NCBI RefSeq assembly: GCF_027579695.1
Contig: NC_083570.1
Location: forward strand, 10,476,051 to 10,540,050
Direction: 5' to 3'
Origin: Neoarius graeffei
Lineage: Eukaryota > Chordata > Actinopteri > Siluriformes > Ariidae
Length of the DNA stretch: 64,000 bases
Shown here: piece by piece, positions 45,277 to 55,796 of the stretch
Position numbering within the stretch: position 1 is the first letter of the stretch
Layout: the number at the start of each line of letters is the position of its first letter
Program-made: the position numbers and the translations under genes
The notes under the pieces: model-generated
Databases searched by the model: none
What the model was told of the DNA's origin: nothing
What the model saw: the letters and a program-made list of their open reading frames with translations, nothing else

Positions 45277-45700
45277 TGGCGGACTGAGCGCGAGCATGTT
45301 TGCAGGCTCTGATAAAAGATAGTTTCAAACCGTCCTAGAACAGCTATCTTTGGAAAACAAAAGGAGGAAAAAAAACTATCAATGACTCAGAAACCCCACG
45401 ATAGTTTGGCTTCTTGAGTCAGACCACTAAACTGCTCTCTGCCTTACCGAGAGTGAGATGCTAATAGAGCGGCTAATGCTACAGGGCTAACAGACCATGA
45501 TTACAGCCTGACGGCCTGCAGGAGGCATGTGATCAAGAAGAGATTGAGGCGATGGAGGAAGAAAACGCGAAAAGCCTTCATGATCCCACACCCATGCCCA
45601 GCCCAAATCCCAAAAAAGTGAAAGCAAAGACAAATATGAACAGTCAGGTGAGATCACTAACAAAACCATCTTCAACGCAATTCAAGTCCTGATTAAGAGG
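45277..45700 (+). mobile_element. L1-type LINE 5' fragment
   Basis: The phrase ggaagatggcggactgagcg is typical of a LINE 5' end. About 270 bases later a short Glu/Lys-rich reading (AMEEENAKSLHDPTPMPS, then in a shifted frame NKTIFNAIQVLIKRF) resembles the start of a fish L1/Tx1 ORF1. The rest of the element is missing. Confidence 0.45.
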
Positions 45701-46139
45701 TTTTTACGTCATTATGGTTGCACAATTAAAACGTGCCAGATCAGTCGGCTGCTGGGTTTCAAAATAATAAACACACGCTTGTGTTTTTGTGATAAATCCA
45801 TATTATACTGAGTGCATTTCACCCATTAATCAATACAAAGTCCCTGCAACTTTCAGCTCTTTTAAATCAAGGCTGAATCCTTTGTTTCTTCTTCGCCACT
45901 GCCTTTTATTAAACCACATTTGAGACTTTTAATTTGATTTCTGTCAGCGCGACCGCAATGCATGATGGGATATATTGCCTTGGTTCGTCCCCATCGCTGT
46001 TCGCTGCTCTTCGTGATGCGGAGGCGGGGCAAGATGGCGATCAGGGCACGAGCGCCTTTTCCAGCTCCGTTTGCTTGTGTCTTGAGTTTCTCGAACCGCT
46101 GACATCAATCACATGACGAAACCTTAAAAGTATAGATCA
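45701..46139. other. No recognised gene
   Basis: I see nothing supported. A gcaagatggcgatcagggca phrase near 46028 could be another LINE 5' start but has no ORF after it. Confidence 0.35.
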
Positions 46140-46185
46140 AACATATATACAAATATGTATAATAAATTCTCAAAGTTATACAAGT

Positions 46186-46610
46186 GACATTTTCTGATTA
46201 TAAGACAAATAATAGAAAATTTCAAAATACAATACCTAGTCATATATTTACAGTATCCACATTCAAAGGCATAATGATGAACATTGTCAGTAATTTGAAA
46301 TGGAAATGATGAAACCTTAAAAATAAATTATGAACAATAAATGAAGTATAGAACATATACTTGAGTGTCACTCGTATAAATGAGTGACATTTTCCGATTT
46401 TAATACAAATGATAGAAAATTTCAAAATACAATACCTAGTTCTGTAGGTGGTAAGAGAGCGCAACTGGACTTGCTTGAAGATTCTTGAAAACGCAGGTTT
46501 ACTATGACCTGGATGACTGAGAATCTTCACAGACAATACCTAGTTCTATATTTATCCACATTCAAAAGGCATAATGAACATTGTTGTCAGTAATTTAAAA
46601 TGAAATACTT
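46186..46610. repeat. Imperfect tandem duplication with an internal insertion
   Basis: The block gtgacattttctgattataa ... caaaatacaatacctagt ... catattcaaaggcataatg-like sequence at about 46186-46300 recurs at about 46385-46610. The second copy is interrupted after acaatacctagttct (46429-46443) by about 90 bases, after which acaatacctagttct appears again (46533-46547). The inserted piece (gtgaagattctcagtcatcc on the minus strand) is probably a short mobile or recombined sequence. Confidence 0.7.
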
Positions 46611-47587
46611 ACATATTCCTGAACATCTTCCTTCATCCCATTCCACCAGTAGTATTGTGAGATCTTGGCAAGTGTGTTGTTGACTCCACTGTGTCCACCC
46701 ATCGGTGACGAGTGATACTGTTGGAAGACTTCGATGACTTCAGCAACCTCAGTGAGAACTTTCTTCCTGCAGTCACCTTTTGGGCCAATGTAGTAGAGAT
46801 CTTTTTCTGCAAAAGCATAATAATATTGTTGCAAGCTATACTGACAAGGAAACACAAACATTAAAATCAATTTCAGTCTCATTTTAAACAATCAATATCT
46901 GAATGAAAAACATGGGGAAATCAATAACATTCAGTTTTCAATTGTGTCTATGGTAAACTATGGGCCCAGATTGCACGATGGACTGTGTAAAATCAAAACA
47001 TGGCCATGAAATTCGGTAAAATTACACTGCCAGAAAAAGTAAACAAAGTGACATATGTGCACTTACTGTCTTCATCCCAAACATGCTTCTTTGACTGATT
47101 TCTGATCAGGGCTCTCAAATTTTGAAGTCAGTTCAGAGTGAGATTTGTCGGGAAGGTCAGGGGTGGTGCTGGTGAGGGGTGTCAGCGGTGGCGCACAGGG
47201 GGATGGAGGAGGAGGGGGGGTTATGATTGGTGTTGTGTGCTGTAAGTTAGAGCCCTGCACTCCCGCAGGACCTGCCGCAAAGCAGTGCGGCGCGGGACAA
47301 ATTTTGAAAGCTCATTGCGGGCGGGAGCGGGAGTGCACAATGCGGGCGCGGACGGGAGCGGTGATAAGCTGCAGTCCCGCTAACTAAAAACGTGTTTAAA
47401 ATAAAATTTATAAATTATTAATTTATGTCTATCATATATAATTTGTGCTGGATATTTTATTTGGCATTAATAAAAACATTTTAAGATGCCTAAATTTGCA
47501 GAGAGAGTCAGATTGCCATTGATCACTCTAATGACTCGCCGTTCACACCCAGCCTCCAGTGACCCACACTAACATGATGCCTCAATG

Positions 47588-48590
47588 ACTGTGTTTACAT
47601 GCACATCCAAATCGAGCTGCTGTCGGTAATCGAGCTGAAGGTCCCAGCAGGGTGCCAGAGAAATCCAATCCTACATGCACACAATGAAATCGGGCTATTG
47701 TGTGAGGTGCATTGTGCACCCGAGCCACAGGTGGCGCAACACGCCCCATCGTGTTGGTACACTTCCGGTTGTCGTCATGAAGAAGAGCTATTCAAGAGTG
47801 TAAACAAAGTTATCAGTTCCGTGTTCTCCATTGCGCGTTTTTCTCCCGTCCATGAATTTTAATATATTCAACTCCTTAAGCTGAATGAGCATGAACTCTG
47901 TCTCCTCATTGCTCCAGAAGTGCACGTTTCTGCTTGCCTGTGGCAGTGGGGGCGTGGTCAAGCACCGGTCTGTGACAGGAGGGCGGAGCCAGGGAAGGTG
48001 AGTGGCAGAATCACTTCACCTGACGGTAATTAACCTGTGTTTGTGTGTCTTCCCAGTAACCGCGCCCTATTTAAGGAGGCAGAGGGAGAGCAGAGGGGAG
48101 AGCTCATCCCGGGACTAGAACACAGCGCGCGCGTGTGTGGTTTTCTCTCAAGAATAAAAGTAGGCTGTTAAACTGAAAAGCCTGACAATAAAAAGCCTAT
48201 TAGTACCAGAAGCTTTGTCCTGCCGTCCTCTGTGCTCCACCCACACTTCAGAGAGCTCTACATCGCCATTTTCTCTTCTTCGTTTGTTCCTCCTGACCTC
48301 TTCTGCTGCTCGCTACTACTGTTGTCATGCCGACCGAGGCTGTTGTGTTTCCCGCTTGTGGTCTCGTCACTCGTCACTTCCGGAAGTAGCTCGACAACTA
48401 GCTCGATAGGGTATACATGCACAAAGTAGCTTGGCAGAAATCGCATAAACTAGGTCGTGTAGCTCGATTCCGAGAAATCAAGTTCGGTTCAATTTCAGCC
48501 GAATTAAGGTGTATACATGGCATTTTGAACTTCGATTTCAGTCGAGCAACGGCAGAAATTCGATTCTCTCTATGTGCATGTAAACATAGT
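47588..48590. mobile_element. MITE-like element with TIR actgtgtttacatgcacat
   Basis: The left end actgtgtttacatgcacat and right end atgtgcatgtaaacatagt form a 19-base inverted repeat with one mismatch. Inside, cgagct and agctcg motifs repeat symmetrically near both ends. The target duplication is unclear. An LTR-like segment lies inside. Confidence 0.6.
47937..48250 (+). mobile_element. Possible solo LTR
   Basis: The segment starts near tgtggcagtgggggcgtggt, has a TATA-like ctatttaagg at 48067-48076, and two aataaa signals (about 48153 and 48189). This is the layout of a short fish LTR. Neither the 3' end nor a target duplication can be fixed, so this is tentative. Confidence 0.4.
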
Positions 48591-49221
48591 GAATGACACC
48601 TTAGATGAGCTGGTCATCAGAATTCTGATTCTGATCCAGGAGAGGATAAATATCTCTCGTACGTTTCCGATTCCTTTCCTCTTCCGTGTTTGAGATCTCG
48701 GCACAGCATGTACTGGCCATTCCAGGTTCCAGCGCACCATCCGAGCGCGCGTTCAGCATATGTGGTCGCATACTGGAGGAAAGACGCAGTATGTTGAAGC
48801 CCTCAACAGTGAACAATTTGCTGTTTCTCCATAGCTGTTCAAAGAACCCAATAGCCTAAGCAATAGGCTTAGTTGTTTCGTTTACCTGCGTTTGATTTTC
48901 TCGTTTTTCTTATTCATATTCAAACAAGGTCAGCTATGTTATATTGAGTTTAACACTTGCATGGAGGCTCAAGCCCAAATAGTTTTAGAAATGTGCAACC
49001 ATAGCCCTATAATGGCTACAGTAGCCTATACTGTCGATTTTTTGTTGTAGGCTAGGACTGTGTTTTGTTATAACATTATATATGCTATGCTTATAGGGTA
49101 TTCTATAGGATATTCTAGTTAGAAATGCTTTACAAATATAAACTGGGTTAGCCTAATGTTTTGTATGGCTGAACAATAAATATACCAAATTTCCACTTGG
49201 AATTACGTGCTCGCCTGTCTT

Positions 49222-49231
49222 TTTTTTATTG

Positions 49232-49263
<32 letters not shown>
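49222..49263. repeat. ATT trinucleotide microsatellite
   Basis: A run of about 13 att units. Confidence 0.95.
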
Positions 49264-51932
49264 GAGACATTGACGAAGGCAACAGCTGAAACATTTGTCT
49301 CCTTCTGCTGCTAAAAACAACTGAAAAGAAATGTAACTAAAAGAATAAGTTCAAGAGTGCGATCCATCTCTCCTTTCACACTAATTATTCATAGGAGACG
49401 CACCACGGGAGAGCGCATACTTAAATGATTAGCCTACTTAAATTATTATTATTAGGTCTACATGTTGCCATTTCAACATTCTGAATTCAGAAACAAGGTA
49501 AATAATAACAAACGTGAATGTGAGCTGTAGATATTTATGCTCAAATCCACTCAAAGTAGGGGGCGGGGCACCATCACACTGTGTCAAGACAAGAACTTTC
49601 GTGAGAAATAACGCGAACGTCTGCATCATGCGGGATTTGCGGGCGGGAGCGGGACAAAACATGGCAGGCGCGGGCGGGAGCGGGACTGAAAATCATAATT
49701 CTTTGCGGGAGCGGGCGGGAGCGGGACTGCACAATGCGGGCGCGGGCCTGCACAATGCGGGCGCGGGCGGGACTGAAAAATCCGGCCCGCACAGACCTCT
49801 ATTGTACGTGTTAGTGGCAGATTTAGAAGCCTTCAGTACGGGGGTAGGGGGCTCCCACTTGAAACACAGTGGTTCAAGGCCTGCCATTTTAACAGCCATG
49901 ATTGAGAAGAGAGTTCCGTCAAGGGCAACGTGTAAACAGAAGCGAGTAACGATGTACTACTATATCTGTGTATTTTGCAGTTTGGCAAGTACCCAGTAAA
50001 GGAAGAGATAAAAAACACACACACTGAGTTTTCATTCAAGTATGCAACACTAGGACTAAAAACAGGTGTCAAAAATAGCTGTTGAAATTAGCAAGGATTC
50101 AAGATTGAAGTGGCTAGACAAGCTCACAGACTCTGGGCAAACTGATAGTTAACATTATTAGCTGGAGACAATATTCCCCAACATCAGCTTTCATAATTTT
50201 TGTGATGCAAGTACTACTTTCATTCAGGAAATACAAAAACATATGATGAGATGATTTACTGTACTATAGGCTACTCATCAAATATGGCGCTCCCGCGTCC
50301 TCCAATGTGTGTCCGTCTGCACTTCACCACATCGCCTTCTTCGGAAAGTTCACGTAAATTTTACCCAACTGTCAAGTGTTTTGCTCCTTTGCTGTGCTTA
50401 TCCCACACTTGAAGGGTAATACCAATGCTGAACATTAAAACTGGAATTCACTCAAACCAGACCTTTGTTCCATCTTTTTCCTTTTATTTTTTTCCTTTGC
50501 AGGTGAAAAACCTTAAAAGACAAACACCATCCATTTACCAATTTGCAGTTTTTCTTCTTTTTATAAAAGCAGTTACTCAAAAAATGATCAAAAGCTTAAC
50601 ATTAAATACATGTATGTGAAAATAGATAGAATTTACTTTAAGACAGATTTTGAATGAATTGTTTTAATGTAAATGCATCAAAATATTAAAATACATTTTA
50701 ACCACAAGGGCCATAATGAATTAAGCAAGTTACTAAACCCAATGAGTTACCAAGTAACAAGCCAACCTACATATTTACAAACCATATCCACCATGAACAT
50801 TTTAGCAATGAAACACTTTCAGTTCGTTTTAAACATGCACTGTATGCAAGTAGAAAAAGATACATGCTTTTAAACTATGTCTTCACTGGCACCTAAGAAT
50901 TCAGCACAATAATATCCACGCATCAAACCACATCTAAACTGGGCCATTTCAAACATGAAACCAAGCAAGTTGCCACACCTTTTACCGGACCAAACAAAGC
51001 AAGTTGCAATAACCCTTACCAGCCAACAATTACACAAAGCACCATGTGAATATTTGAACCTTAAGACGCTACAAACACAAACATTTTCCCCGCATCTCAA
51101 TGCCCCGTCAGCGCAACAGTTTCCTCGCATTCACAACAAAATAACCGCGAGCTTACCGGCTGTCTGTTCAGATCTTGACAATGGCAAAACTTCTACACAG
51201 CTTCACAAAATGCTCGGCAAGTGATCGAGTTTGTATTTCGCACTGCAGCAGCCTATTTTTTGCTGTTCAGTCCTCGCACCCAAGCAGGAAGTCAGTGTGT
51301 CGCTTTGTTCTCCTTGATTGCGCACAGGTGAGTAATTAACGCGCTTGCATACCGGCTGACAAAAAGGGCGTTCGCCGCGACAACAATGCTATTTTTTGAT
51401 TGGCTGTTGGGTAGCTACATTTCTCAATTTATTGATCGGTGTGTGGCAAGCTGTTTCTGAACTCTGCGGGAAACCACTTGATGCCTACTCTTCATCCACA
51501 GTTAAAAAATAGCGGTGCACCTTGGTGGGCGTTGTCTTAGTAATTTCTGTGCATGAGAGATACAAGGTGTGGCGTGTGAGCATGTGAACTGCTTGAAATG
51601 CGTGTGTCTCACGCTCAATGCGTGAGACTTGAGAGCCCTGTTTCTGATGTTTCGGTGGTCTTTCTGGTCAGTGTCACTGGAGTACTTTCCAGTTTGTAGG
51701 AAGAAGGTAAGTTGGGCCATCTTTCTTTTGAAAATGGCGACTCGCTGGTCTCGTGCCTCTTTGGACTGTGTGTTTTGCTGATCTTCATTTTGTGACTGGG
51801 AAATTATTGTTTCCTCATCCATATTCGACAGCTTGTCTACTGATAATCAAATCTCACAATTGTAGTCACAATTCGCATTCTATTAGTCCACAAATGTGTT
51901 GAAATGCTCGGTACAAAATCGCAGCAAGAAAT

Positions 51933-52027
51933 GGTAAATTTAGACTTCCCGGAAGTTGACCGGGAAAACAAAAATCGGTCTGCGCATGGTAAATTTAGAC
52001 CAGCGCACGATCAGACCGTGACACCGG
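51933..52027 (-). mobile_element. Truncated inverted copy of the 3862-3985 MITE
   Basis: It contains agacttcccggaagttgacc, ggtctgcgcatggtaaattt and cagaccgtgacaccgg, matching the reverse complement of 3862-3985. One terminal repeat is missing at the left. Confidence 0.75.
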
Positions 52028-52458
52028 AGCCGTGCTCTCCTTAGCTGGCGTCCTGGCAGCCATTCGTAGCTCGGAGGGCGAAGTAGATGCTTCGGAAAAC
52101 AACTTAAAGAGAACTCTGACTTGTTTAGCAGCGTCATACAGCGCGGGGACCAGAACTCAGTGGAAACTGCAGGAATGCAGTCCAACATGGACATTTTGGA
52201 GAAAAACAGCGCTGAAGAAACAAAACGCCACACTGAAGGAAAAGGTGCTGGAGGTTGAAGGTTATAAATGCTGCTGGAACCTGCGACTTTCGGGGCTCAA
52301 AGACCAAGAAGGAGAAAACCTCAGAGAGAAGACCGAAGAGCTCCTGCTGAATATTTTCCCACAGTGGGCGACATGGTCGACTCGGTGCACCGCGTAGGCA
52401 AGAAAGAAAAGGGCCGGAGCCAGCAGGTCCTCCTGCAGTTGGTGAGGAGACTTCACCG

Positions 52459-53952
52459 CAGGGGCGCAGATAGGATTTTTGAACTGGGGGGGACTGAGCT
52501 GTCAGCAAATGATTCCATTTTGTGTTATATACACTACCGTTCAAAAGTTTGGGGTCACTTTGAAATGTCCTTATTTTTGAAAGAAAAGCACTGTTCTTTT
52601 CAATGAAGATCACTTTAAACTAATCAGAAATGCACTCTATACATTGCTAATGTGGTAAATGACTATTCTAGCTGCAAATGTCTGGTTTTTGGTGCAATAT
52701 CTCCATAGGTGTATAGAGGCCCATTTCCAGCAACTCTCACTCCAGTGTTCTAATGGTACAATGTGTTTGCACATTGCCTCAAAAGGCTAATGGATGATTA
52801 GAAAACCCTTGTACAATCATGTTAGCACAGCTGAAAACAGTTGAGCTCTTTAGAGAAGCTATAAAACTGACCTTCCTTTGAGCAGATTGAGTTTCTGGAG
52901 CATCACATTTGTGGGGTCGATTAAATGCTCAAAATGGCCAGAAAAATGTCTTGATTATATTTTCTATTCATTTTACAACTTATGGTGGTAAATAAAAGTG
53001 TGACTTTTCATGGAAAACACAAAATTGTCTGGGTGACCCCAAACTTTTGAACGGTAGTGTGTATACATGTTATTTCACCTCCCTCACTGCCATCACCAGG
53101 AACTACCTGCAGGCCAGGACAATGATAACATTTTAACATAGCCTATGGAAATCCAAAGTTTACACATTATCATCACGCACAGAAATTGCAAAACTGCAAA
53201 ACTAGTTTTAAAACCGCTAAGTTCCAACTGTTAAACATAGCGAGAGGCTGGGCTACGTGTGTGTGTGTAAAGTGTAAACCAGTGCATCCTGACTTTTCTA
53301 ACTATGCCTGTGTGTTGCATAAGCAGCAGTCAGTCAACAACTCTTCGCAAAGTTTCCTTATGAAACAATATGCTCGCTGAAATTATGGCAGGGAACGCCA
53401 GATTAAACATTAAAACTGCCTTCTGAGCACTGTATCTACAGGCTGCCACCGAAAGAAGGAGGCTACCAGAAAGGCTTCTCTACTCCGTACGATTTTACTT
53501 TCACTACGACATTACTTTGAACAGACTATCAAAAAATTGCAAGGTGATATGATAAAGTAAGGCACAGTTTACTTACAGTTTTTTTTTTTTTTTTTTTTTT
53601 TTAAACGATGCAATCGTTTTCTGCCTTTTGGCACCCTTCATCATGCCGTGTTGGGGTCCTGAACTAGGAGGCGCTGTCCCCGATATGCCTGTCAAACTTG
53701 TGGGTAACCATAGCAACCAAGCTCGAGCTCGCAACCTGTGCAGTCTGCGCAGTTGCAACTATGTATACACTGCTGTGCACCTCAATAAACCGAATGGTAA
53801 TTAGTCTTTTGATTTTTCCGTGAGGTTTGCCTTATGCAAAGAAAGACAGCATAGACGTTTTTTCCTCCCTATAAGTGGGGGGGACCGAGCGAGGTGAATT
53901 TAAATCTGGGTGGGACGAATCCCCCCCGTCCCCCCGTCTATCTGCGCCCGTG
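52459..53952. mobile_element. hAT transposon derivative, 1.5 kb, inside LINE ORF1
   Basis: It starts CAGGGGCGCAGATAG and ends CTATCTGCGCCCGTG and is flanked by a perfect 8-base duplication CTTCACCG at 52451-52458 and 53953-53960. The ORF1 frame is continuous across it. The interior has no transposase; a Tc1-type MITE occupies about 530 bases. A T-run lies at 53580-53602. Confidence 0.9.
52530..53063. mobile_element. Tc1-type MITE nested in the 1.5-kb hAT
   Basis: The ends tacactaccgttcaaaagtt (with tggggtcac) and gtgaccccaaacttttgaac (with ggtagtg) form an inverted repeat of about 27 bases, next to TA at 52530-52531. The ends are those of a widespread fish Tc1-like family; no transposase is present. 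Confidence 0.85.
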
Positions 53953-54319
53953 CTTCACCGTGATGCGGTCTGGAAGGCAACTCAGGACTCCCAGATCTGC
54001 CAGGAGCGAGGGGTCCGCTTTACCGAGGACTTCACCAAGGAGGACAGACTGGCGAGAGAACAACTATGGCCAAAACTAAAACATGCTAGATCTCAGGGTG
54101 AGGTGGCTTTTTACAAAGGCCACATAGCAGTTATTGATGGGCGTGGTCACTGCCAGAAATGCATCGCCATTTGAATCAGAATGTGATGCGGCAAGTTGAT
54201 GGCATAAGCTCAGGGTAAAAAAAAAAAAGCTTTATGTTCCACTTGTTCAAATTGAATCCAAAGTTGTTATACTCTCCCGATTTTCCTTTTTAGGAATTTT
54301 TTTTTTTAAACTTTTGTAA

Positions 54320-54832
54320 AGGCATAGCAAACCTTATACAAGAAACCTTACATGATGAAGCCTTATCATACACTCAGAAATGGGAATTCCTAAAATACAA
54401 AATCCGTCAATTCTCCATCTCCTTTAGTAAACAGGTTAGAGGCCAAAATAATGTAGAAGAGGAAATTATTATAAAAGGTCTCAATTACTACTCGCTCACT
54501 ACTGTCAGAGTGATCATATAAGGCTTTTACAATTACAAACTAAACTAGACATGAACTAAACTATGAACGGAAAGCTTGAGGGGCATACATCAGATCACGA
54601 GCAAAGTGGATGGAAGAAGGGGGAAAAATACAGCCTACTTCTGCAGGTTAGAAAAAACATGACAAGAACGAAATACAATAAAATCTGATGATTAATGGCT
54701 CTGAATGCTCTGATCCGTCTGTTATTGCAAAAGAAATGAGTGCTTTTTATCAAAATCTGTATACCTCTTCCTACTCTTCTGAAAAAGTGGATATCTTCCT
54801 GAACAAAATTGAAGAATCTATTCCAAAAATTG
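54320..54832 (+). pseudogene. L1-type LINE ORF2 fragment (linker before the reverse transcriptase)
   Basis: Readable pieces in shifting frames: WEFLKYKIRQFSISFSKQV, GAYIRSRAKWMEEGEKYSA and MINGSECSDPSVIAKEMSA followed by FYQNLYTSS. This is the region between endonuclease and reverse transcriptase in L1-type ORF2. It probably belongs to the same element as the ORF1 at 52032-54175, with the endonuclease deleted. It is cut at 54832 by the Gmr1 LTR; the remainder may lie beyond the window. Confidence 0.75.
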
Positions 54833-55185
54833 ACTGTGACGGCCACCAGGGTTTTTTTCTGTTTATTAGCTGTTTTTTCCTTTTACTCCCTAGACTAGGC
54901 GTGGGTGGAGTGTTTATGAGCAGCAATTGCGGTCACCTGTCCAGAGGCGGAGCTTGGCCCTTTATTAGGAGCTGCCTCCCAGACATCGAGACCTACTTTT
55001 CTTTCACATCCAGCATGCATACACTACTGACTGTCGACTTATCTCCTATCTTCCTTTATTTTGGTTGCCTACAATTGAGAGACTTTTGAGACTTAAGAAA
55101 AATAAATTCGCTTTTGGCATTGCACGTATCTCGCTCGCCTCGCCTCCCTTCTTATTTATTGTATTGGCTCCCCTAGGCCTTTACA
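54833..55185 (+). repeat. 5' LTR of the Gmr1-type element
   Basis: It begins TGTGACGGCCACC at the point where the L1 ORF2 breaks off and ends ggcctttaca, about 353 bases, with an aataaa signal at 55101. It is followed after three bases by the primer-binding site. Confidence 0.75.
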
Positions 55186-55188
55186 ATA

Positions 55189-55201
55189 TGGGGGCTCGTC
55201 C
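55189..55201 (+). promoter_or_regulatory. Primer-binding site
   Basis: TGGGGGCTCGTCC follows the LTR end. This matches the first 13 bases of the well-known site complementary to the 3' end of tRNA-Pro; the match stops after 13 bases. Confidence 0.65.
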
Positions 55202-55634
55202 TTTTTCCCTTGTTGGGTAGTTTTGTTTTTTTTTTTTTCCCTCCTCCTCTCGCTTCTCCGATTAGGCTTTGCCGCGTGAGTATCATCTTTTTGAGTTTGC
55301 GCCTTGTCTTTTTGCGGCGTCTGTTTTGACCCGCTGTGCTTGTCTTTTTGTGGGGGGCGTGCGCTGTGCGTTTGTACATGCATTTGCATTTTTGTAATTG
55401 ACTTCGGTGCATATTTGACTTTTTGTAGAAGTTAAGTGTTAATTGCGCTCAGAATTGTTTATTGGAGACTATTGTTCAGCCGTCGTTTCTTTATTGATAC
55501 GCTCTCCCTGGTCCAAATTGTTTTTTGGTGTTCGTAAGTGGTCACTTAATTAGTCTCAATTGGTACCAGCTGCCGACCTTACGTAGCTTTGCCTGGTTCC
55601 TTCCCCGTTAGGTATAGGGTGTGTCCTTGTGCGC

Positions 55635-55673
<39 letters not shown>

Positions 55674-55796
55674 TAGTTTATTTTTGGGCGTCGGCGGTGG
55701 AGGTGGGTAGAGCGGTTGTCTCGGGTGCACGTCCGGGGCTTTGGGGTATCTCGGGCCCACTGGTTTAATGTGCTTAAAATCCCCCCCCCATCGGTA
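55202..55796. other. Leader of the Gmr1-type element
   Basis: T-rich and G-rich untranslated leader with a long T-run at 55639-55668. No open frame belongs to a known protein. A second piece of leader lies at 57314-57534. Confidence 0.6.

Larger units (their letters stand above)
47248..49801. mobile_element. GC-rich-ended hAT-like element nested in the 4.5-kb hAT
   Basis: The ends are tagagccctgcactcccgc and gcccgcacagacctcta, an imperfect inverted repeat, and both carry arrays of gcgggcgggagcgggac-like motifs (47330-47370 and 49630-49770). A poor 8-base flank (ctgtaagt and ttgtacgt) is compatible with a hAT. No transposase is recognised. Confidence 0.55.
47107..51640. mobile_element. hAT transposon derivative, 4.5 kb, inserted in the integrase-type exon
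   Basis: It starts CAGGGCTCTCAA and ends TTGAGAGCCCTG, and is flanked by a perfect 8-base duplication TTTCTGAT at 47099-47106 and 51641-51648. The right subterminal region contains a palindrome (gtctcacgctcaatgcgtgagac). No transposase domain is recognisable. It contains at least one further nested element, so its own length is smaller than 4.5 kb. Confidence 0.88.
46613..51822 (-). pseudogene. Integrase-type (Ginger/GIN1-like) two-exon ORF, split by a hAT
   Basis: The first exon starts at ATG 51822 (MDEETIISQSQNEDQQNTQ), reads KRKMAQLTFFLQTGKYSSD, and is interrupted at 51641 by a 4.5-kb hAT. Beyond the hAT it resumes at 47098 (QSKKHVWDED) and ends at donor gtaagt (47066). A 260-base GT-AG intron follows. 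Exon 2 (46806-46613) reads KDLYYIGPKGDCRKKVLTEV, then the integrase zinc-binding part (HSSPMGGHSGVNNTLAKI, YYWWNGMKEDVQEY) and ends at donor gtaagt. With the hAT and intron left out the frame is continuous and the splice phases agree. The layout (short KxGxY region, then an HHCC domain) resembles GIN1 and Ginger transposases, whose genes carry introns. The DDE core is not found, so the gene is truncated as well as split. Confidence 0.7.
52032..54175 (+). pseudogene. L1-type LINE ORF1, split by a hAT
   Basis: Before the hAT: a coiled-coil-like region, then WNLRLSGLKDQEGENLREK and, after a frameshift near 52365, DMVDSVHRVGKKEKGRSQQV and LLQLVRRLH. After the hAT (from 53953): RDAVWKATQDSQICQERGV, RFTEDFTKEDRLAREQLW and KGHIAVIDGRG. 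The two parts join across the 8-base duplication as one RRM plus C-terminal domain of an L1-type ORF1 protein. The coiled coil at the start has several lesions. Confidence 0.8.

Noticed and set aside
49514-49999. 161-residue Gly/Ala-rich plus-strand frame
   Set aside because: It reads through the GC-rich subterminal motif array of a transposon and has no domain.
55173-55412. Lys-rich minus-strand open frames
   Set aside because: They lie in the T-rich leader of the Gmr1-type element and read low-complexity peptides.
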